DNA from: Sporosarcina sp.
GTDB lineage: Bacteria; Bacillota; Bacilli; Bacillales_A; Planococcaceae
Assembly (NCBI GenBank): GCA_029263895.1
Contig: JARIDO010000040.1
Location: 1-64,000, forward strand
Length of the DNA: 64,000 nucleotides
Reading direction: 5' to 3'
Position 1 is the first letter of the stretch, and every line of letters begins with the position of its first letter. Position numbers and translations under genes: made by a program. The notes below the pieces were generated by a model. It made no database searches and was not told where the DNA came from. It saw nothing but the letters and a program-made list of their open reading frames with translations. Shown piece after piece: positions 18,678 through 28,253 of the stretch.

Positions 18678-19449
18678 ATTCACTTTTTAAAGTTGAAATA
18701 AACTCTGAAAGTTTTTCTAATTCTTCATCTGTACCTTGGAAAGTATCACCTGGCATACCGCCACGGCCTTCATGTGCAATCTGTAAGATTTCCTCTGGTG
18801 TTAAGCCTGTATCTACAAGCGGTAAACCAAGTCCACCTTCAAATGAGTCACCATGACAAGCAATACAAGAAGATCCTTGATAAATCTGATATCCCTCTGA
18901 ATCTGGATCAAATTCAACGTTAACTTCCTCTTTAATTTCACCCTGTTTTGCAGCTGCTTCCCAGTCATGGTTTACGTAAGACTGCCATGTCAAGTAGAAG
19001 ATTGATGCAAAAGCAAGTAGCATGAATGCAGTAGGAAGTGGACGTTTGAATGGACGTCTTTCTTTTGAAGTATCCATGAAAGGAACAAGCATAAGTGCTC
19101 CTATCGCCAATCCTGGCATGATGATAGCTCCAACAACGTTCCATGGTCCGGATGCGAACTCATACTTGAGTAATTGGTACATTGATAGGAAGTACCAGTC
19201 AGGAACTGGTATATAAGTCGTGTCCGTCGGATCGGCTTGACGCTCAAGCGGTGACGGGTGGGCGACTGTCAATATTAAGTAACCGATTAAAAAAACGGCA
19301 CCAATCATCCACTCTTTCAATAGGAAGTTTGGCCAGAAAGCTTCCGTTTTACCCGGATATTCTGAGTAGTCTTTTGGGACGTTCGACATTTTGCCTTCAG
19401 CTTTAATGCGCGAATCGCCGACAAATTTCATCCCTTTACCGCGATGCAT
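18676..19449 (-). CDS. qcrC: Menaquinol:cytochrome c reductase, cytochrome b/c subunit
   Basis: Fusion of a subunit IV-like part and a cytochrome c domain, as in Bacillus b6c complexes. The 257-residue protein has three membrane segments (about 47-64, 102-122, 140-156), the DPTDTTYIPVPDWYF quinol-site region and a heme c site CIACH (195-199), with Met in GGMPG as probable axial ligand. Operon qcrA-qcrB-qcrC with a clear GGAGG before the ATG. The heme must be attached by the Res/Ccs system encoded at 58.5-61.9 kb. Confidence 0.97.
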   Translation of the reverse strand: MHRGKGMKFVGDSRIKAEGKMSNVPKDYSEYPGKTEAFWPNFLLKEWMIGAVFLIGYLILTVAHPSPLERQADPTDTTYIPVPDWYFLSMYQLLKYEFASGPWNVVGAIIMPGLAIGALMLVPFMDTSKERRPFKRPLPTAFMLLAFASIFYLTWQSYVNHDWEAAAKQGEIKEEVNVEFDPDSEGYQIYQGSSCIACHGDSFEGGLGLPLVDTGLTPEEILQIAHEGRGGMPGDTFQGTDEELEKLSEFISTLKSE

Positions 19450-19510
19450 ATTGTCCCCTCCTTATAAATATAGTTGGACGTTTTATAGTTCTAACTAAAA
19501 ACCTGAACTT

Positions 19511-20185
19511 TTATAGTGGTCCTGAAATACCTTGTCTTCTAATCATAATAAAGTGTGCTGCAAGCAACCCAAGCAAAGCAGCTGGTAAGAAGAATACATG
19601 AATCGCAAAGAAGCGTGTTAATGTTTGTGCTCCAAGAATAGTGCTATCACCCGCTAAGAGAACTTTTATGGATTCTCCAATAAATGGAACAGAAGCAGCA
19701 ATTTCAATACCAACTTTTGTAGCGAATAGCGCCTTCATATCCCATGGTAATAGGTATCCTGTGAAACCAAGTCCAAGCATAACACAGAAGATTAGTACAC
19801 CCACGACCCAGTTAAGTTCACGTGGTTTTTTATAAGAGCCAGTAAAGAATACACGTAATGTATGTAGGAACATCATCACAATAACTAGTGAAGCTCCCCA
19901 ATGGTGCATTCCTCGCACAATCTCACCGTAAGCAACCTCATTTTGTAGGTAATAAACGGATTTCCAAGCATTTTCGATGTCAGGCGTGTAATACATCGTA
20001 AGGAACATACCAGACAAAATTTGGATAACCGTGACGAAAAACGTCAAGCCACCGAAACAATAAATGAATGCGGAAAAGTGATGTGCAGGGTTTACGTGCT
20101 CAGGTACTTCATGGTCTGCGATATCGCGCCATATAGGGGTGATATCCAACCGTTCGTCAACCCAATCATAAATTTTATTTAGCAC
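19511..20185 (-). CDS. qcrB: Menaquinol:cytochrome c reductase cytochrome b subunit
   Basis: Cytochrome b6-type core of 224 residues with four membrane segments. Heme-ligand histidines occur in RGMHHWGASLV, FLHTLRVF, FAIHVFFLP and LLAAHFIMI. Cys43 (FIYCFGG) is the residue that carries the extra covalently bound heme in b6-type proteins. Start is GTG with a GGGGG sequence before it. Confidence 0.97.
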   Translation of the reverse strand: MLNKIYDWVDERLDITPIWRDIADHEVPEHVNPAHHFSAFIYCFGGLTFFVTVIQILSGMFLTMYYTPDIENAWKSVYYLQNEVAYGEIVRGMHHWGASLVIVMMFLHTLRVFFTGSYKKPRELNWVVGVLIFCVMLGLGFTGYLLPWDMKALFATKVGIEIAASVPFIGESIKVLLAGDSTILGAQTLTRFFAIHVFFLPAALLGLLAAHFIMIRRQGISGPL

Positions 20186-20208
20186 TTCGGTCGTACCCCC
20201 TTACATTT

Positions 20209-20712
20209 TTAAACTAATGTGTTTGCTGTTACTTTTCCAATGTAAACAAATCCATCTTGAACTTTGACTTCAAATTGGTCAAGTGGTCCAATTGGTGGTG
20301 TACCTTTTACATTGTTGCCATCTTTCGTATAACGGCCTCCGTGACACGGACAGAAGAATTGCTCAGGGTGTGCTTTATCAGCACCCCAGTTTACCGTACA
20401 ACCTAAATGTTTACAAACAGGTGACAATGCAATAACATCATCGCCTTTTTTATAGACCCAAGCTGTATCGGATACGTCAGATTCATACCAAGCATCTTTA
20501 CGATTCTCAATTGTAAAATCTACGCGCACTGGTACTTCTGTTAATTCATCCACTTTTTGTGCCGTGTGAATGAAATCTCCTCCATCACTTTTCTTCAAGA
20601 CCGGATCAATAGCGAAGCGGACCATTGGCATCAGCATTCCGGAAGCCATGAAGCCACCTACACCCATCAGTGTATAACTCATGAATTGGCGTCTTGACAC
20701 TTTATTGCTCAT
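20209..20712 (-). CDS. qcrA: Menaquinol:cytochrome c reductase Rieske iron-sulfur subunit
   Basis: Rieske protein of 167 residues. It begins with a twin-arginine motif (SRRQF, 6-10) and a membrane helix, followed by the [2Fe-2S] ligands in CKHLGC (Cys100, His102) and CPCHGG (Cys121, Cys123, His124). A disulfide between Cys105 and Cys123 is expected. An open frame extends upstream to 20796, but GAGGAGGG lies just before the ATG at 20712 and the homologous start fits. Confidence 0.97.
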   Translation of the reverse strand: MSNKVSRRQFMSYTLMGVGGFMASGMLMPMVRFAIDPVLKKSDGGDFIHTAQKVDELTEVPVRVDFTIENRKDAWYESDVSDTAWVYKKGDDVIALSPVCKHLGCTVNWGADKAHPEQFFCPCHGGRYTKDGNNVKGTPPIGPLDQFEVKVQDGFVYIGKVTANTLV

Positions 20713-20784
20713 CAATTTCCCTCCTCTTACTTGAAGATAAGTCCAACGGACATACTTTATAAATTGTAATACTAGGACATATCT

Positions 20785-20813
20785 ATAATATATCAATACT
20801 TACTTAAATTCAA
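20785..20813 (-). promoter_or_regulatory. Candidate SigA promoter of qcrABC
   Basis: TTGAAT (20808-20813) and TATTAT (20785-20790) are 17 bases apart on the minus strand, about 75 bases before qcrA. ypiF ends just before it, so read-through from upstream is also possible. Confidence 0.5.
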
Positions 20814-20858
20814 TGCCACTGTTAGTTGGTTACCTACTTTGTGAACAATTATTGAATT

Positions 20859-21308
20859 TTATTGCGCAGACCACTTTTCAGTTAATAAAGGGATTACTTG
20901 TCTTAGTTGATCCTCAATGATTGTTTGTCGTAAATGATTATCCATACTTTCAAGCGGAATTGAAGGTAACCAGATAACTTGTCCTTTTAATACGCTATTT
21001 GTCCATTTTGCATCTGTTGTAATATAAAAAATATGCTTAAATGGCATTTCTCTTAAGTCATTCGCTAACATTTCACCCATCGTATCCGTTTCAAAAGAAG
21101 CTGTATAGGAAAATGGCGGCATAAGCATTACTCTTCCTTTGAATTGAGTTTCAATAAAAGAAGTTAAATGCATTAAAAATTCAGAGCTAGAAGCACTAAT
21201 TTTCATTGTTTCAATAGTCGTCTCAATCTTGAGGAGAGGTACAATAAGTGTATCAATATATTCTTTTTGTTGCGAGTATGTATCAATATCTTTTGCTTTC
21301 CAGTTCAT
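20859..21308 (-). CDS. ypiF: YpiF-like DUF2487 protein
   Basis: A 149-residue cytoplasmic protein of unknown function with no catalytic motif that I recognise. It starts MNWKAKDIDTY like YpiF of Bacillus, and is located between ypiB and qcrA as in B. subtilis. AAAAGGAG precedes the ATG. Its constant position beside the bc complex suggests a respiratory link, but this is only inferred from context. Confidence 0.8.
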   Translation of the reverse strand: MNWKAKDIDTYSQQKEYIDTLIVPLLKIETTIETMKISASSSEFLMHLTSFIETQFKGRVMLMPPFSYTASFETDTMGEMLANDLREMPFKHIFYITTDAKWTNSVLKGQVIWLPSIPLESMDNHLRQTIIEDQLRQVIPLLTEKWSAQ

Positions 21309-21363
21309 TTTCTAATTCTCCTTTTATAATAGTAAATAACTCCACCTAGTTAGATGAAGTTAT

Positions 21364-21915
21364 TTACTCCTTCGCATCTTCTAATTTATGAAGCATCATA
21401 GATAACTCGATAAAACGTTCTTTATCATTTGCATCCAACGCTTCGTCTACTCTCTTCATGAGCATTTCAGTTGTATTCGTAGATACGCTTTCTTCTAATA
21501 ATCGTTCTGCAATTTTGCGATCACTTTCGCTCACTTGTAAATAGGAAGGGAGAAATGGATTCTCTTCCCTCACACTTGCGTAATTTGCGCAAGAATGGCT
21601 ATTGGGGAAATTGAGTTGAATGTACATTTTATCTTGAGGGTGTAATCTTAAATCGTGAAATGACTTTTCAGCATCTGCTGTCATGAGATTACCTTTATAA
21701 AAACGAAAAGGGATACTTTCAGAACCAGTTGTAGACATCACCATTGCACGTGGACAGTAATGTGCTTCATCAGTAAAATGAACATTTTTCAGAAGGTGGT
21801 CATGGCTTAAAAGATAATTCAAGATCCATACACATTCACGGCGCTTTAATTTATACCGTTTTAAGAACCAGCGTACAAAGTCCTTTTTTGCGGTAACTGG
21901 TATCATTGCCGGCAT
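21364..21915 (-). CDS. ypiB: UPF0302 protein YpiB
   Basis: A 183-residue protein that matches YpiB through KKDFVRWFLK, KRRECVWILNYLLSHD and AEKSFHDLRL. The family is conserved in Bacilli and its function is unknown. The ATG at 21915 follows GAGGAGGTG by six bases; the frame extends to 21930 inside the coding end of ypiA. The gap to the ypiA stop is negative, so the genes are coupled. Confidence 0.9.
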   Translation of the reverse strand: MPAMIPVTAKKDFVRWFLKRYKLKRRECVWILNYLLSHDHLLKNVHFTDEAHYCPRAMVMSTTGSESIPFRFYKGNLMTADAEKSFHDLRLHPQDKMYIQLNFPNSHSCANYASVREENPFLPSYLQVSESDRKIAERLLEESVSTNTTEMLMKRVDEALDANDKERFIELSMMLHKLEDAKE

Positions 21916-21916
21916 G

Positions 21917-23182
21917 TTACACCTCCTCATTTGTTTGTAAATCTAAGAAACCTCTCCAATAATCATTTTCTCCATTTAGCAACAATAAATCTTCGATTAT
22001 AGGTACAGCCTCTTTCGTTTTCCCTTCTTCTACTAAGAACTTTGCATAACTATCTAGAAATTCTTCATCCTCTTTCATTCCATTATATGCCTTACTATAG
22101 GATACGTATGCATTTTCAAATTGCTCTGTTCTTTCGAATGCATATGCTAAAAATGCATGTAAAATAGGGATATCGATCTGTTCTTCATCTGATATAAATA
22201 ACAGATCCACGATTTCCTCGTCTTTCTCTAGTGAGTGATATAACGATACTAATGTGATAATAGCCTCGATATATTCAGGATCAAGTGCAATAGACTCTTG
22301 TAAATGCTGCTCAGCTTTATCGATATTACCTAACTTCAAAGCAGATTTACCAGCTGCCAATTGTAGTTCTTTATCAAATTCGTCACGCTGAATGCCATTT
22401 AGAAACAACTCGTAAGCTTTTTCATCATTATTAATGCTAGCATACGCTTGCCCTGCCAACATGTATGCCGAAAAATAATCAGGATCCATTTCGATCAAGT
22501 TTTCAAGTAGAGTTACCGCTCTTTCGGCATTACCACTTTGATAAAAGGCAAAACCAGCACCAAAAAGAAGATCTGGTGATGCATTGGATTGCAACAATTC
22601 TTCGTAATAAGGAATTGATTCTTCATAAGCTGCTCCAGCACTGTATGTTTCAGCCAATCTAGAAAGTAAACTAATTCCACCAATCGTATCCACTTCGTCA
22701 TTTAGTTCAAGATAATAACGAATTGCCTCTCCATACTTACCAGCATCCAACAGTAATTCAGCATACGCAAATCGAATGATGGGCTCCGATGGGTCTAACT
22801 CATGGGCTTCTCTAATTTTCGACATCGCCGCTTCAGCCATGCCTGATAACTGATAATAATCTGCTAAAGCTAAAAGCGCTTGAATATACTCATCTTCATG
22901 TGCACCAATATCGCTTAATAATAATAGTGCTTCATCCTCTTCACCGAGTTCGAGTAGCGTACCAGCACGGTCAATCTTAAGTTGTGCTTCATCAGGTAAA
23001 TGTAGACGTAATATCTCAAAAAGACGGTCTGCTTCCTTCATAAAACCATAATTAGCAAGTAAGTTAGCTGTTTCGTAAAGCATGTCAAAATCAGATGAAT
23101 GCTCTATTCTATCAATTATTTGTTGGATAGCAGTTAAATCTCCATCCATAATACTTTTTTCAATTCCTTGTAGCTGTTCCAT
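21917..23182 (-). CDS. ypiA: TPR-repeat protein YpiA
   Basis: A 421-residue helical protein built from tetratricopeptide repeats, with recurring pairs such as LADYYQLSGMAEAAMSKIRE and AFYQSGNAERAVTLLENLIE. No signal peptide or catalytic domain. TPRs usually hold partner proteins, but none is known here. It lies between aroA and ypiB, as in B. subtilis, and probably forms one transcript with ypiB and ypiF. Confidence 0.88.
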   Translation of the reverse strand: MEQLQGIEKSIMDGDLTAIQQIIDRIEHSSDFDMLYETANLLANYGFMKEADRLFEILRLHLPDEAQLKIDRAGTLLELGEEDEALLLLSDIGAHEDEYIQALLALADYYQLSGMAEAAMSKIREAHELDPSEPIIRFAYAELLLDAGKYGEAIRYYLELNDEVDTIGGISLLSRLAETYSAGAAYEESIPYYEELLQSNASPDLLFGAGFAFYQSGNAERAVTLLENLIEMDPDYFSAYMLAGQAYASINNDEKAYELFLNGIQRDEFDKELQLAAGKSALKLGNIDKAEQHLQESIALDPEYIEAIITLVSLYHSLEKDEEIVDLLFISDEEQIDIPILHAFLAYAFERTEQFENAYVSYSKAYNGMKEDEEFLDSYAKFLVEEGKTKEAVPIIEDLLLLNGENDYWRGFLDLQTNEEV

Positions 23183-23221
23183 ATTTTCACCTGTTCCTTC
23201 AAAATGTATACATGAACTTTA

Positions 23222-24529
23222 TTATCCTTTTAAGTCGCTTGAAATTGCAAGTTTTTTGAGGTCATCAAAAAAGCTTGGATATGAAATTGCAATGCAAGAA
23301 GCATTTTCAATTTCAACTTTCTTCGAGGAAATCAATGATGCGATTGCAGCCATCATTCCTAACCGATGATCACCGTGAGAAGATAATGTACCACCTAACA
23401 AAGGAGTGGGTCCATTAATAATCATTCCATCTGAGGTTGCTTCAATGTTTGCACCTAATTTTTTAAGTTCTGTAGTCACTGCCATAATTCTGTCTGTTTC
23501 TTTAACACGTAACTCAGATGCATCTTTAATAATTGTCGTACCGGTAGCCTGTGTAGCTAACAGTGCGATGATAGGCAGTTCATCTATTAAAGTAGGAATT
23601 ATGTCTCCACCAATTTCGATCGCTGTCAACGGTGCATTTGAGATGTCCACATGGCCGTATGGTTCACCGTTCAAATCTTCAACGTTATGAACGGTGACGT
23701 CAGCACCCATTCTAAACAATACGTCTAAAATCCCAGTTCTAGTTGCATTTAGTCCAATGTTTTTAATAGTAATTGAGCTACCCTTTGTTATCGCAGCACC
23801 CACCATTAAAAATGCAGCAGAAGAAATATCACCAGGAACATGTACATTCGTCCCAGTTAGCTTCTTGTTGCCTATTACCGTGACTCTATTACCCCGTCTT
23901 TCTATTGTTGCACCAAATTGCTCCAACATACGCTCTGTGTGATCACGCGAATGTACTTTTTCAATTACAACTGTTTCGCCATCAATGGAAAGTCCAGCAA
24001 ATAAGATGGCAGACTTAACTTGAGCACTAGCGACTGGCATTTTATAATCAATAGGATTTAGTTGAACTCCTTCTATAGATAAAGGTAAATAATTTTGAGT
24101 TATAGCACTAGAAATTGAGGCGCCCATTGCACGTAACGGTTCGATCACTCTATTCATTGGTCGTTTGGAAAGAGAATCGTCACCTGTTAATATTGTAGTA
24201 ATCGATGAACCTGCTAAAATTCCAGTTAGAAGTCTTGCCGTAGTTCCTGAATTCCCTGCATAAAGGGCGGATTTAGGAGTTTTCCAATTCGCTATACCAG
24301 GGCTCACTACAGTAACAGATTGGTTTTCCCTAACAATCTCTACTCCTAATTGTTGAAAGATTTCAATCGTACGCAAGCAGTCTTCACCATCTAGAAAACC
24401 TTCTATTTGTGTAGTACCTTCAGCAATAGCACCTAACATAACCGCTCGATGTGAAATTGACTTATCTCCCGGGACTGAAATCTCACCTGTTAGTCGTTGA
24501 TTTGAAAGGTCCAATGTAACTACGTCCAT
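23222..24529 (-). CDS. aroA: 5-enolpyruvylshikimate-3-phosphate synthase (class II)
   Basis: Sixth step of the shikimate pathway. The 435-residue protein has GDKSISHR (21-28) and GNSGTTARLL (92-101). The RPMNR and SAQVK segments mark the class II enzymes typical of Bacilli, which are usually less sensitive to glyphosate than class I. LRVKETDRI is the conserved C-terminal active-site loop. B. subtilis calls the same gene aroE. It is 17 bases after tyrA in the transcript. Confidence 0.97.
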   Translation of the reverse strand: MDVVTLDLSNQRLTGEISVPGDKSISHRAVMLGAIAEGTTQIEGFLDGEDCLRTIEIFQQLGVEIVRENQSVTVVSPGIANWKTPKSALYAGNSGTTARLLTGILAGSSITTILTGDDSLSKRPMNRVIEPLRAMGASISSAITQNYLPLSIEGVQLNPIDYKMPVASAQVKSAILFAGLSIDGETVVIEKVHSRDHTERMLEQFGATIERRGNRVTVIGNKKLTGTNVHVPGDISSAAFLMVGAAITKGSSITIKNIGLNATRTGILDVLFRMGADVTVHNVEDLNGEPYGHVDISNAPLTAIEIGGDIIPTLIDELPIIALLATQATGTTIIKDASELRVKETDRIMAVTTELKKLGANIEATSDGMIINGPTPLLGGTLSSHGDHRLGMMAAIASLISSKKVEIENASCIAISYPSFFDDLKKLAISSDLKG

Positions 24530-24545
24530 ATGATCCCCACCCTTT

Positions 24546-25658
24546 TTATAGTATTTGCATACTGTATTCTGTTTGTCGCCCTAACACATCTTTTGCCTTT
24601 TTGCGATCATCACTCGTTTGAAAGCTAATTACCAAAATGCCGTAGACATCAGTTCTCGTTTCAACAATTCGTATATTCGTTAAGCTAATTCGTTCATCTG
24701 CAAGTATCTTTGTCACTTCAGAAATTACGCCAGGATGATCAGGAATATCGACATGTAAATCAAACGTTGTGTATAGGGCGCCTTGTACCGCTCCCTTATA
24801 CGTCGCTGGTAAATTATCTCTATACTCTTTAGCTTCAGCAAAAAAACGGTAAATTTCTAGTTCATCATGCGTTAGCAACATATCTCTTACCTCATTCATC
24901 GATTGTAGCCAACCGTCCAATTGTTTCAATAACTCATCACGATTTTGTATCGTAACATCACGCCACATAATCGGATCTGCTGACGCTATTCTAGTAATAT
25001 CTCGAAATCCACCCGCTGCTAAGTTGGTTAAAAACGGATGCTTTTCTTGTTGTCTAGCAAGTCTAGTTACAAGTGATGATGCCACAATATGAGGGAAATG
25101 ACTAATAATTGCTGTCATGCTATCATGTTCGTCTGCTTCTAATAGCATTAACTTACCCTTTGTAGTTGTCAATAAGTTGCGAATCTGTTCAATTTTTTTA
25201 TCCTTAACTCCTTTTGAGGGCGTTAATATGTAATAAGCATTTTCAAATAAATGTGCTTGCGCTGCCGCTATTCCACTCTTATGAGAACCGGCCATTGGAT
25301 GACCACCAATAACAACGACACCCTTTTCCACTAACTTTTGAGCAGCTTTCATTATGGGACGCTTCGTACTTCCTGTATCCGTTATAATTACATCTTCTTT
25401 TAACCCCCATGACAATGCTTCACTTAATAAATTCACAGTCGTATTAACGGGGGTGGCAAATATAATTACATCTGCCTGTTCAGCTGCGGATTTAGCAGTA
25501 CATGCAATTGAATCGATAGCGCCCTTTTCAAAAGCTTCTTTTAGAGTAGTTTCTGAGTTATCAAAACCAATAATGCGGATAGCTTCATTTCTTTTTAATG
25601 CCAAACCAAGAGAACCACCAATAAGTCCAAGCCCTATAATTGCTACATTTCTTATCAT
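24546..25658 (-). CDS. tyrA: Prephenate dehydrogenase with ACT domain
   Basis: NAD-dependent conversion of prephenate to 4-hydroxyphenylpyruvate for tyrosine. The 370-residue protein has the Rossmann GLGLIGGSLG (9-18), catalytic GGHPMAGSHKSG, and a C-terminal ACT domain (about 295-370: HVDIPDHPGVISEV) that probably binds tyrosine for feedback control. TAATG overlap with hisC upstream shows coupling. Confidence 0.96.
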   Translation of the reverse strand: MIRNVAIIGLGLIGGSLGLALKRNEAIRIIGFDNSETTLKEAFEKGAIDSIACTAKSAAEQADVIIFATPVNTTVNLLSEALSWGLKEDVIITDTGSTKRPIMKAAQKLVEKGVVVIGGHPMAGSHKSGIAAAQAHLFENAYYILTPSKGVKDKKIEQIRNLLTTTKGKLMLLEADEHDSMTAIISHFPHIVASSLVTRLARQQEKHPFLTNLAAGGFRDITRIASADPIMWRDVTIQNRDELLKQLDGWLQSMNEVRDMLLTHDELEIYRFFAEAKEYRDNLPATYKGAVQGALYTTFDLHVDIPDHPGVISEVTKILADERISLTNIRIVETRTDVYGILVISFQTSDDRKKAKDVLGRQTEYSMQIL

Positions 25659-26755
25659 TAATGACCCCTCACATTTTTCAAATACTGATTGAATGTAGCC
25701 ATAAAACCTGTGTTTTGAACTTGGGTCCCAATCGTTACTCTTATATAGCCTGGAGTTCCTAGCGCATTTCCACTCCTAACAATATAGCCTCGTTGTAAAA
25801 GGTATTTCGCCGCATCATCAGCATCTCCATCTACTGCAATAAGAACAAAATTTGCCTCCGTATCAAATATATGAAGATCATGTTGTGCAGCAAAATTTTG
25901 TAGTCTGAGGGATTGTATGTGGTTGAGTTCACGACATTGTTGGATGAAACTCATATCATCTAAAGCTTTCTCAGCAATTAATAATGCGTTTGTATTCGCA
26001 TTGAAGGGATTACGAACTTTATTAAGTTCAGAAATAACTGACGGATGACCGATACCATAGCCAATGCGCAAAGATGCTAAACCAAATGCTTTCGAAAAAG
26101 TACGTAATATGATAACATTCTGAAATTCTTGAAGTAAATGTACTGAATCAATATAGCTTTCATCTGAGATATATTCAAAATAAGCTTCATCAATAACCAC
26201 AAGAATATCCAGTCGGATTTGTTCTAAGAAATTACGAAGTGCTTTTGAAGGGATGAGATTTCCCGTCGGATTATTTGGCGAACATAACCAAATGACTGAT
26301 GTATTGGCATCTATTGCACATGACATACCATCTAAATCGTGCTGGCCATTGTGCAACGGTATCTCCCTTATTTCTGCACCTTGAATACGAGCATTATGAG
26401 CATACTGTGGGAAAGTTGGAATCGCCATAATGGTGTTTAAGTTTTCGTCTAATAGCGCTCTCGTGATTATAGATATAATTTCATCCGAACCATTACCAAA
26501 CAAAATAGAGGACTCTTCTACATTATGTCTATCTGAGAGTTTTGCTCGCAATACGCTAGCGTGTCCATCAGGATAGATTTCAAACTCTGTGCGAAGCGTC
26601 TTCAAAAACGACTGTACTGTTGGTGAACAGCCGTATGGATTTTCATTAGATGCAAGTTTCACTACTTCATCAAGTCCATATAAGGTTTTAACTTCAGTCG
26701 TCGTTTTACCTGGTATATAAGGTTTCATATCCCGTAGCGCACGATTCCATTTCAA
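25658..26755 (-). CDS. hisC: Histidinol-phosphate/aromatic aminotransferase
   Basis: PLP-dependent enzyme that in Bacillus serves both histidine and Tyr/Phe synthesis, which explains its place among aro genes. The 365-residue protein shows SNENPYG, CSPNNPTGN, the DEAYFEY segment and the PLP lysine in LRTFSKAFGLASLRIGYG. The start is TTG, six bases after a GGGGGG sequence, and the resulting N-terminus has the same length as B. subtilis HisC. Confidence 0.95.
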   Translation of the reverse strand: MKWNRALRDMKPYIPGKTTTEVKTLYGLDEVVKLASNENPYGCSPTVQSFLKTLRTEFEIYPDGHASVLRAKLSDRHNVEESSILFGNGSDEIISIITRALLDENLNTIMAIPTFPQYAHNARIQGAEIREIPLHNGQHDLDGMSCAIDANTSVIWLCSPNNPTGNLIPSKALRNFLEQIRLDILVVIDEAYFEYISDESYIDSVHLLQEFQNVIILRTFSKAFGLASLRIGYGIGHPSVISELNKVRNPFNANTNALLIAEKALDDMSFIQQCRELNHIQSLRLQNFAAQHDLHIFDTEANFVLIAVDGDADDAAKYLLQRGYIVRSGNALGTPGYIRVTIGTQVQNTGFMATFNQYLKNVRGH

Positions 26756-26786
26756 TCCAATCCCCCCAAACGTTTTCTGTAGTCAT

Positions 26787-27152
26787 TTACTTTTCTAAAT
26801 CCAGACGCAAAGAAATTGCATCTTTTTGATAGACATGTCGCACATCTATCTGTTTGATGTCTGTATTAACATGCATCAAAATTCGAATGCAAAATGCCAT
26901 TCCACCAGGTACATCCATTTCATGTGTACACATAACAGGAACGTACTTCCAACCTTCAATGGAACGAACTGCCTTGGCAGGAAAAGAAGATTTAACGTCT
27001 GTCGTTGTGGAAATAAGAACGGATACAATATCTGTTGGTTCGATAGAATTTGCAGCAGCCATCTCCACGACGAGGTGTTTAGTTGCTTCCAATACGTTCA
27101 ACGGCTCATCAGATTCAACAGTTGTTGCTCCTCTAATTCCCCTCACTGTCAT
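26787..27152 (-). CDS. aroH: Chorismate mutase (AroH type)
   Basis: Monofunctional trimeric chorismate mutase of 121 residues. The active-site residues known from B. subtilis are at identical positions: Arg7, Cys75, Glu78 and Arg90. The start overlaps the aroB stop as ATGA. In B. subtilis the six trp genes separate aroH from hisC; here just 31 bases do, with no trp remnant. Confidence 0.96.
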   Translation of the reverse strand: MTVRGIRGATTVESDEPLNVLEATKHLVVEMAAANSIEPTDIVSVLISTTTDVKSSFPAKAVRSIEGWKYVPVMCTHEMDVPGGMAFCIRILMHVNTDIKQIDVRHVYQKDAISLRLDLEK

Positions 27153-28252
27153 TCCCCCACCCCTTCTGTACGTGCGCGTAGTTGTTCAAATGCATCCCGA
27201 CAATCATTTCTTGAAACCTGAGATACAACAGGTATGCCTAACTTCTCGAGTAAGACGAAATTCAAATGACCATGTGTTGCTTTTTTATCCTTCACCATAA
27301 AAGATAGAAAACTTTCAAATGAATGTTCTCGAATTGATTTAAACGAATAACTATTTTTTGTTAGAAATTCTATAAAATCGTTCGTAAAACGACGATCAAT
27401 TCCACCAATTGATTCACTCAAAATTAGACTATAAGCCATTCCAATCATTATGGATTCACCATGACTCAAGCCTCCAAAACCACAAACGGCTTCTACAGCA
27501 TGACCAAAAGTGTGACCAAAGTTTAAATACATCCGTGTAGACTGTTCAAATTCATCTTCTGCAACAATTGCTGCCTTGACTTGTATTCCCTTTAGTAATT
27601 CTTCTTCCAACCATTCCTTCGTTGGGTTCGTAAAGTCGCCAGTCATTAATAAGCGATATGACCAATCTGAGTTTGAAATAAAGGCATGTTTGAGTAGTTC
27701 TGCTAATCCTGACCTTATTTCTCTAGGCGGTAAGGTTTCAAATAGCATTGAGTTAAATATAACCGCAACAGGTTGATGAAATGCTCCGACCATGTTTTTC
27801 CCTTCGGGTAGGTTTATGGCCGTTTTTCCACCTACCGCACTATCGTGAGCGAGAATCGTAGATGGGCATTGGATATACGAAATCCCTCTCATATAAGTTG
27901 CTGCAACAAAGCCTGTTAAATCTCCACAAGCTCCACCACCGAAAGCAATAAGTAGGGAGTTTCTCGTAAAACCTTTCTGCAGTAGAAATGATTGACATTC
28001 CATATATACCGTAGACGTTTTACATTTTTCACCGGCAGGTACAGTTTTCACAACAACTTTAGATTTCAGTTCTTTAAGTGACTCAAGTAATTTTGGTAAA
28101 TGAAGCTTTGCAACATATTCATCAGCTATAATAGCGATGCTGTCGGCACTTTCTAGTAATTCTACATAGTCGGTTTTAAATAACGTAAAAGAATCTTCAC
28201 CAATATGCACATTGTATTGTTTACTCGAAGCTTTAACCATTAGCTGTTGCAT
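27149..28252 (-). CDS. aroB: 3-dehydroquinate synthase
   Basis: Second step of the shikimate pathway, NAD and Zn2+ dependent. The 367-residue protein has the GGGACGDLTGFVA nucleotide loop, the HDSAVGGKTAINL active-site segment and HTFGHAVEA zinc ligand region. AAAGGAG overlaps the end of aroC, one base after which the ATG lies. Confidence 0.96.
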   Translation of the reverse strand: MQQLMVKASSKQYNVHIGEDSFTLFKTDYVELLESADSIAIIADEYVAKLHLPKLLESLKELKSKVVVKTVPAGEKCKTSTVYMECQSFLLQKGFTRNSLLIAFGGGACGDLTGFVAATYMRGISYIQCPSTILAHDSAVGGKTAINLPEGKNMVGAFHQPVAVIFNSMLFETLPPREIRSGLAELLKHAFISNSDWSYRLLMTGDFTNPTKEWLEEELLKGIQVKAAIVAEDEFEQSTRMYLNFGHTFGHAVEAVCGFGGLSHGESIMIGMAYSLILSESIGGIDRRFTNDFIEFLTKNSYSFKSIREHSFESFLSFMVKDKKATHGHLNFVLLEKLGIPVVSQVSRNDCRDAFEQLRARTEGVGE

Positions 28253-28253
28253 A

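Noticed and set aside
26826-27300. Two overlapping plus-strand frames of 131 and 148 codons over aroH and aroB
   Set aside because: They are antisense to well-recognised genes and rich in Cys/His/Ser without any motif; they are shadows of the coding strand.
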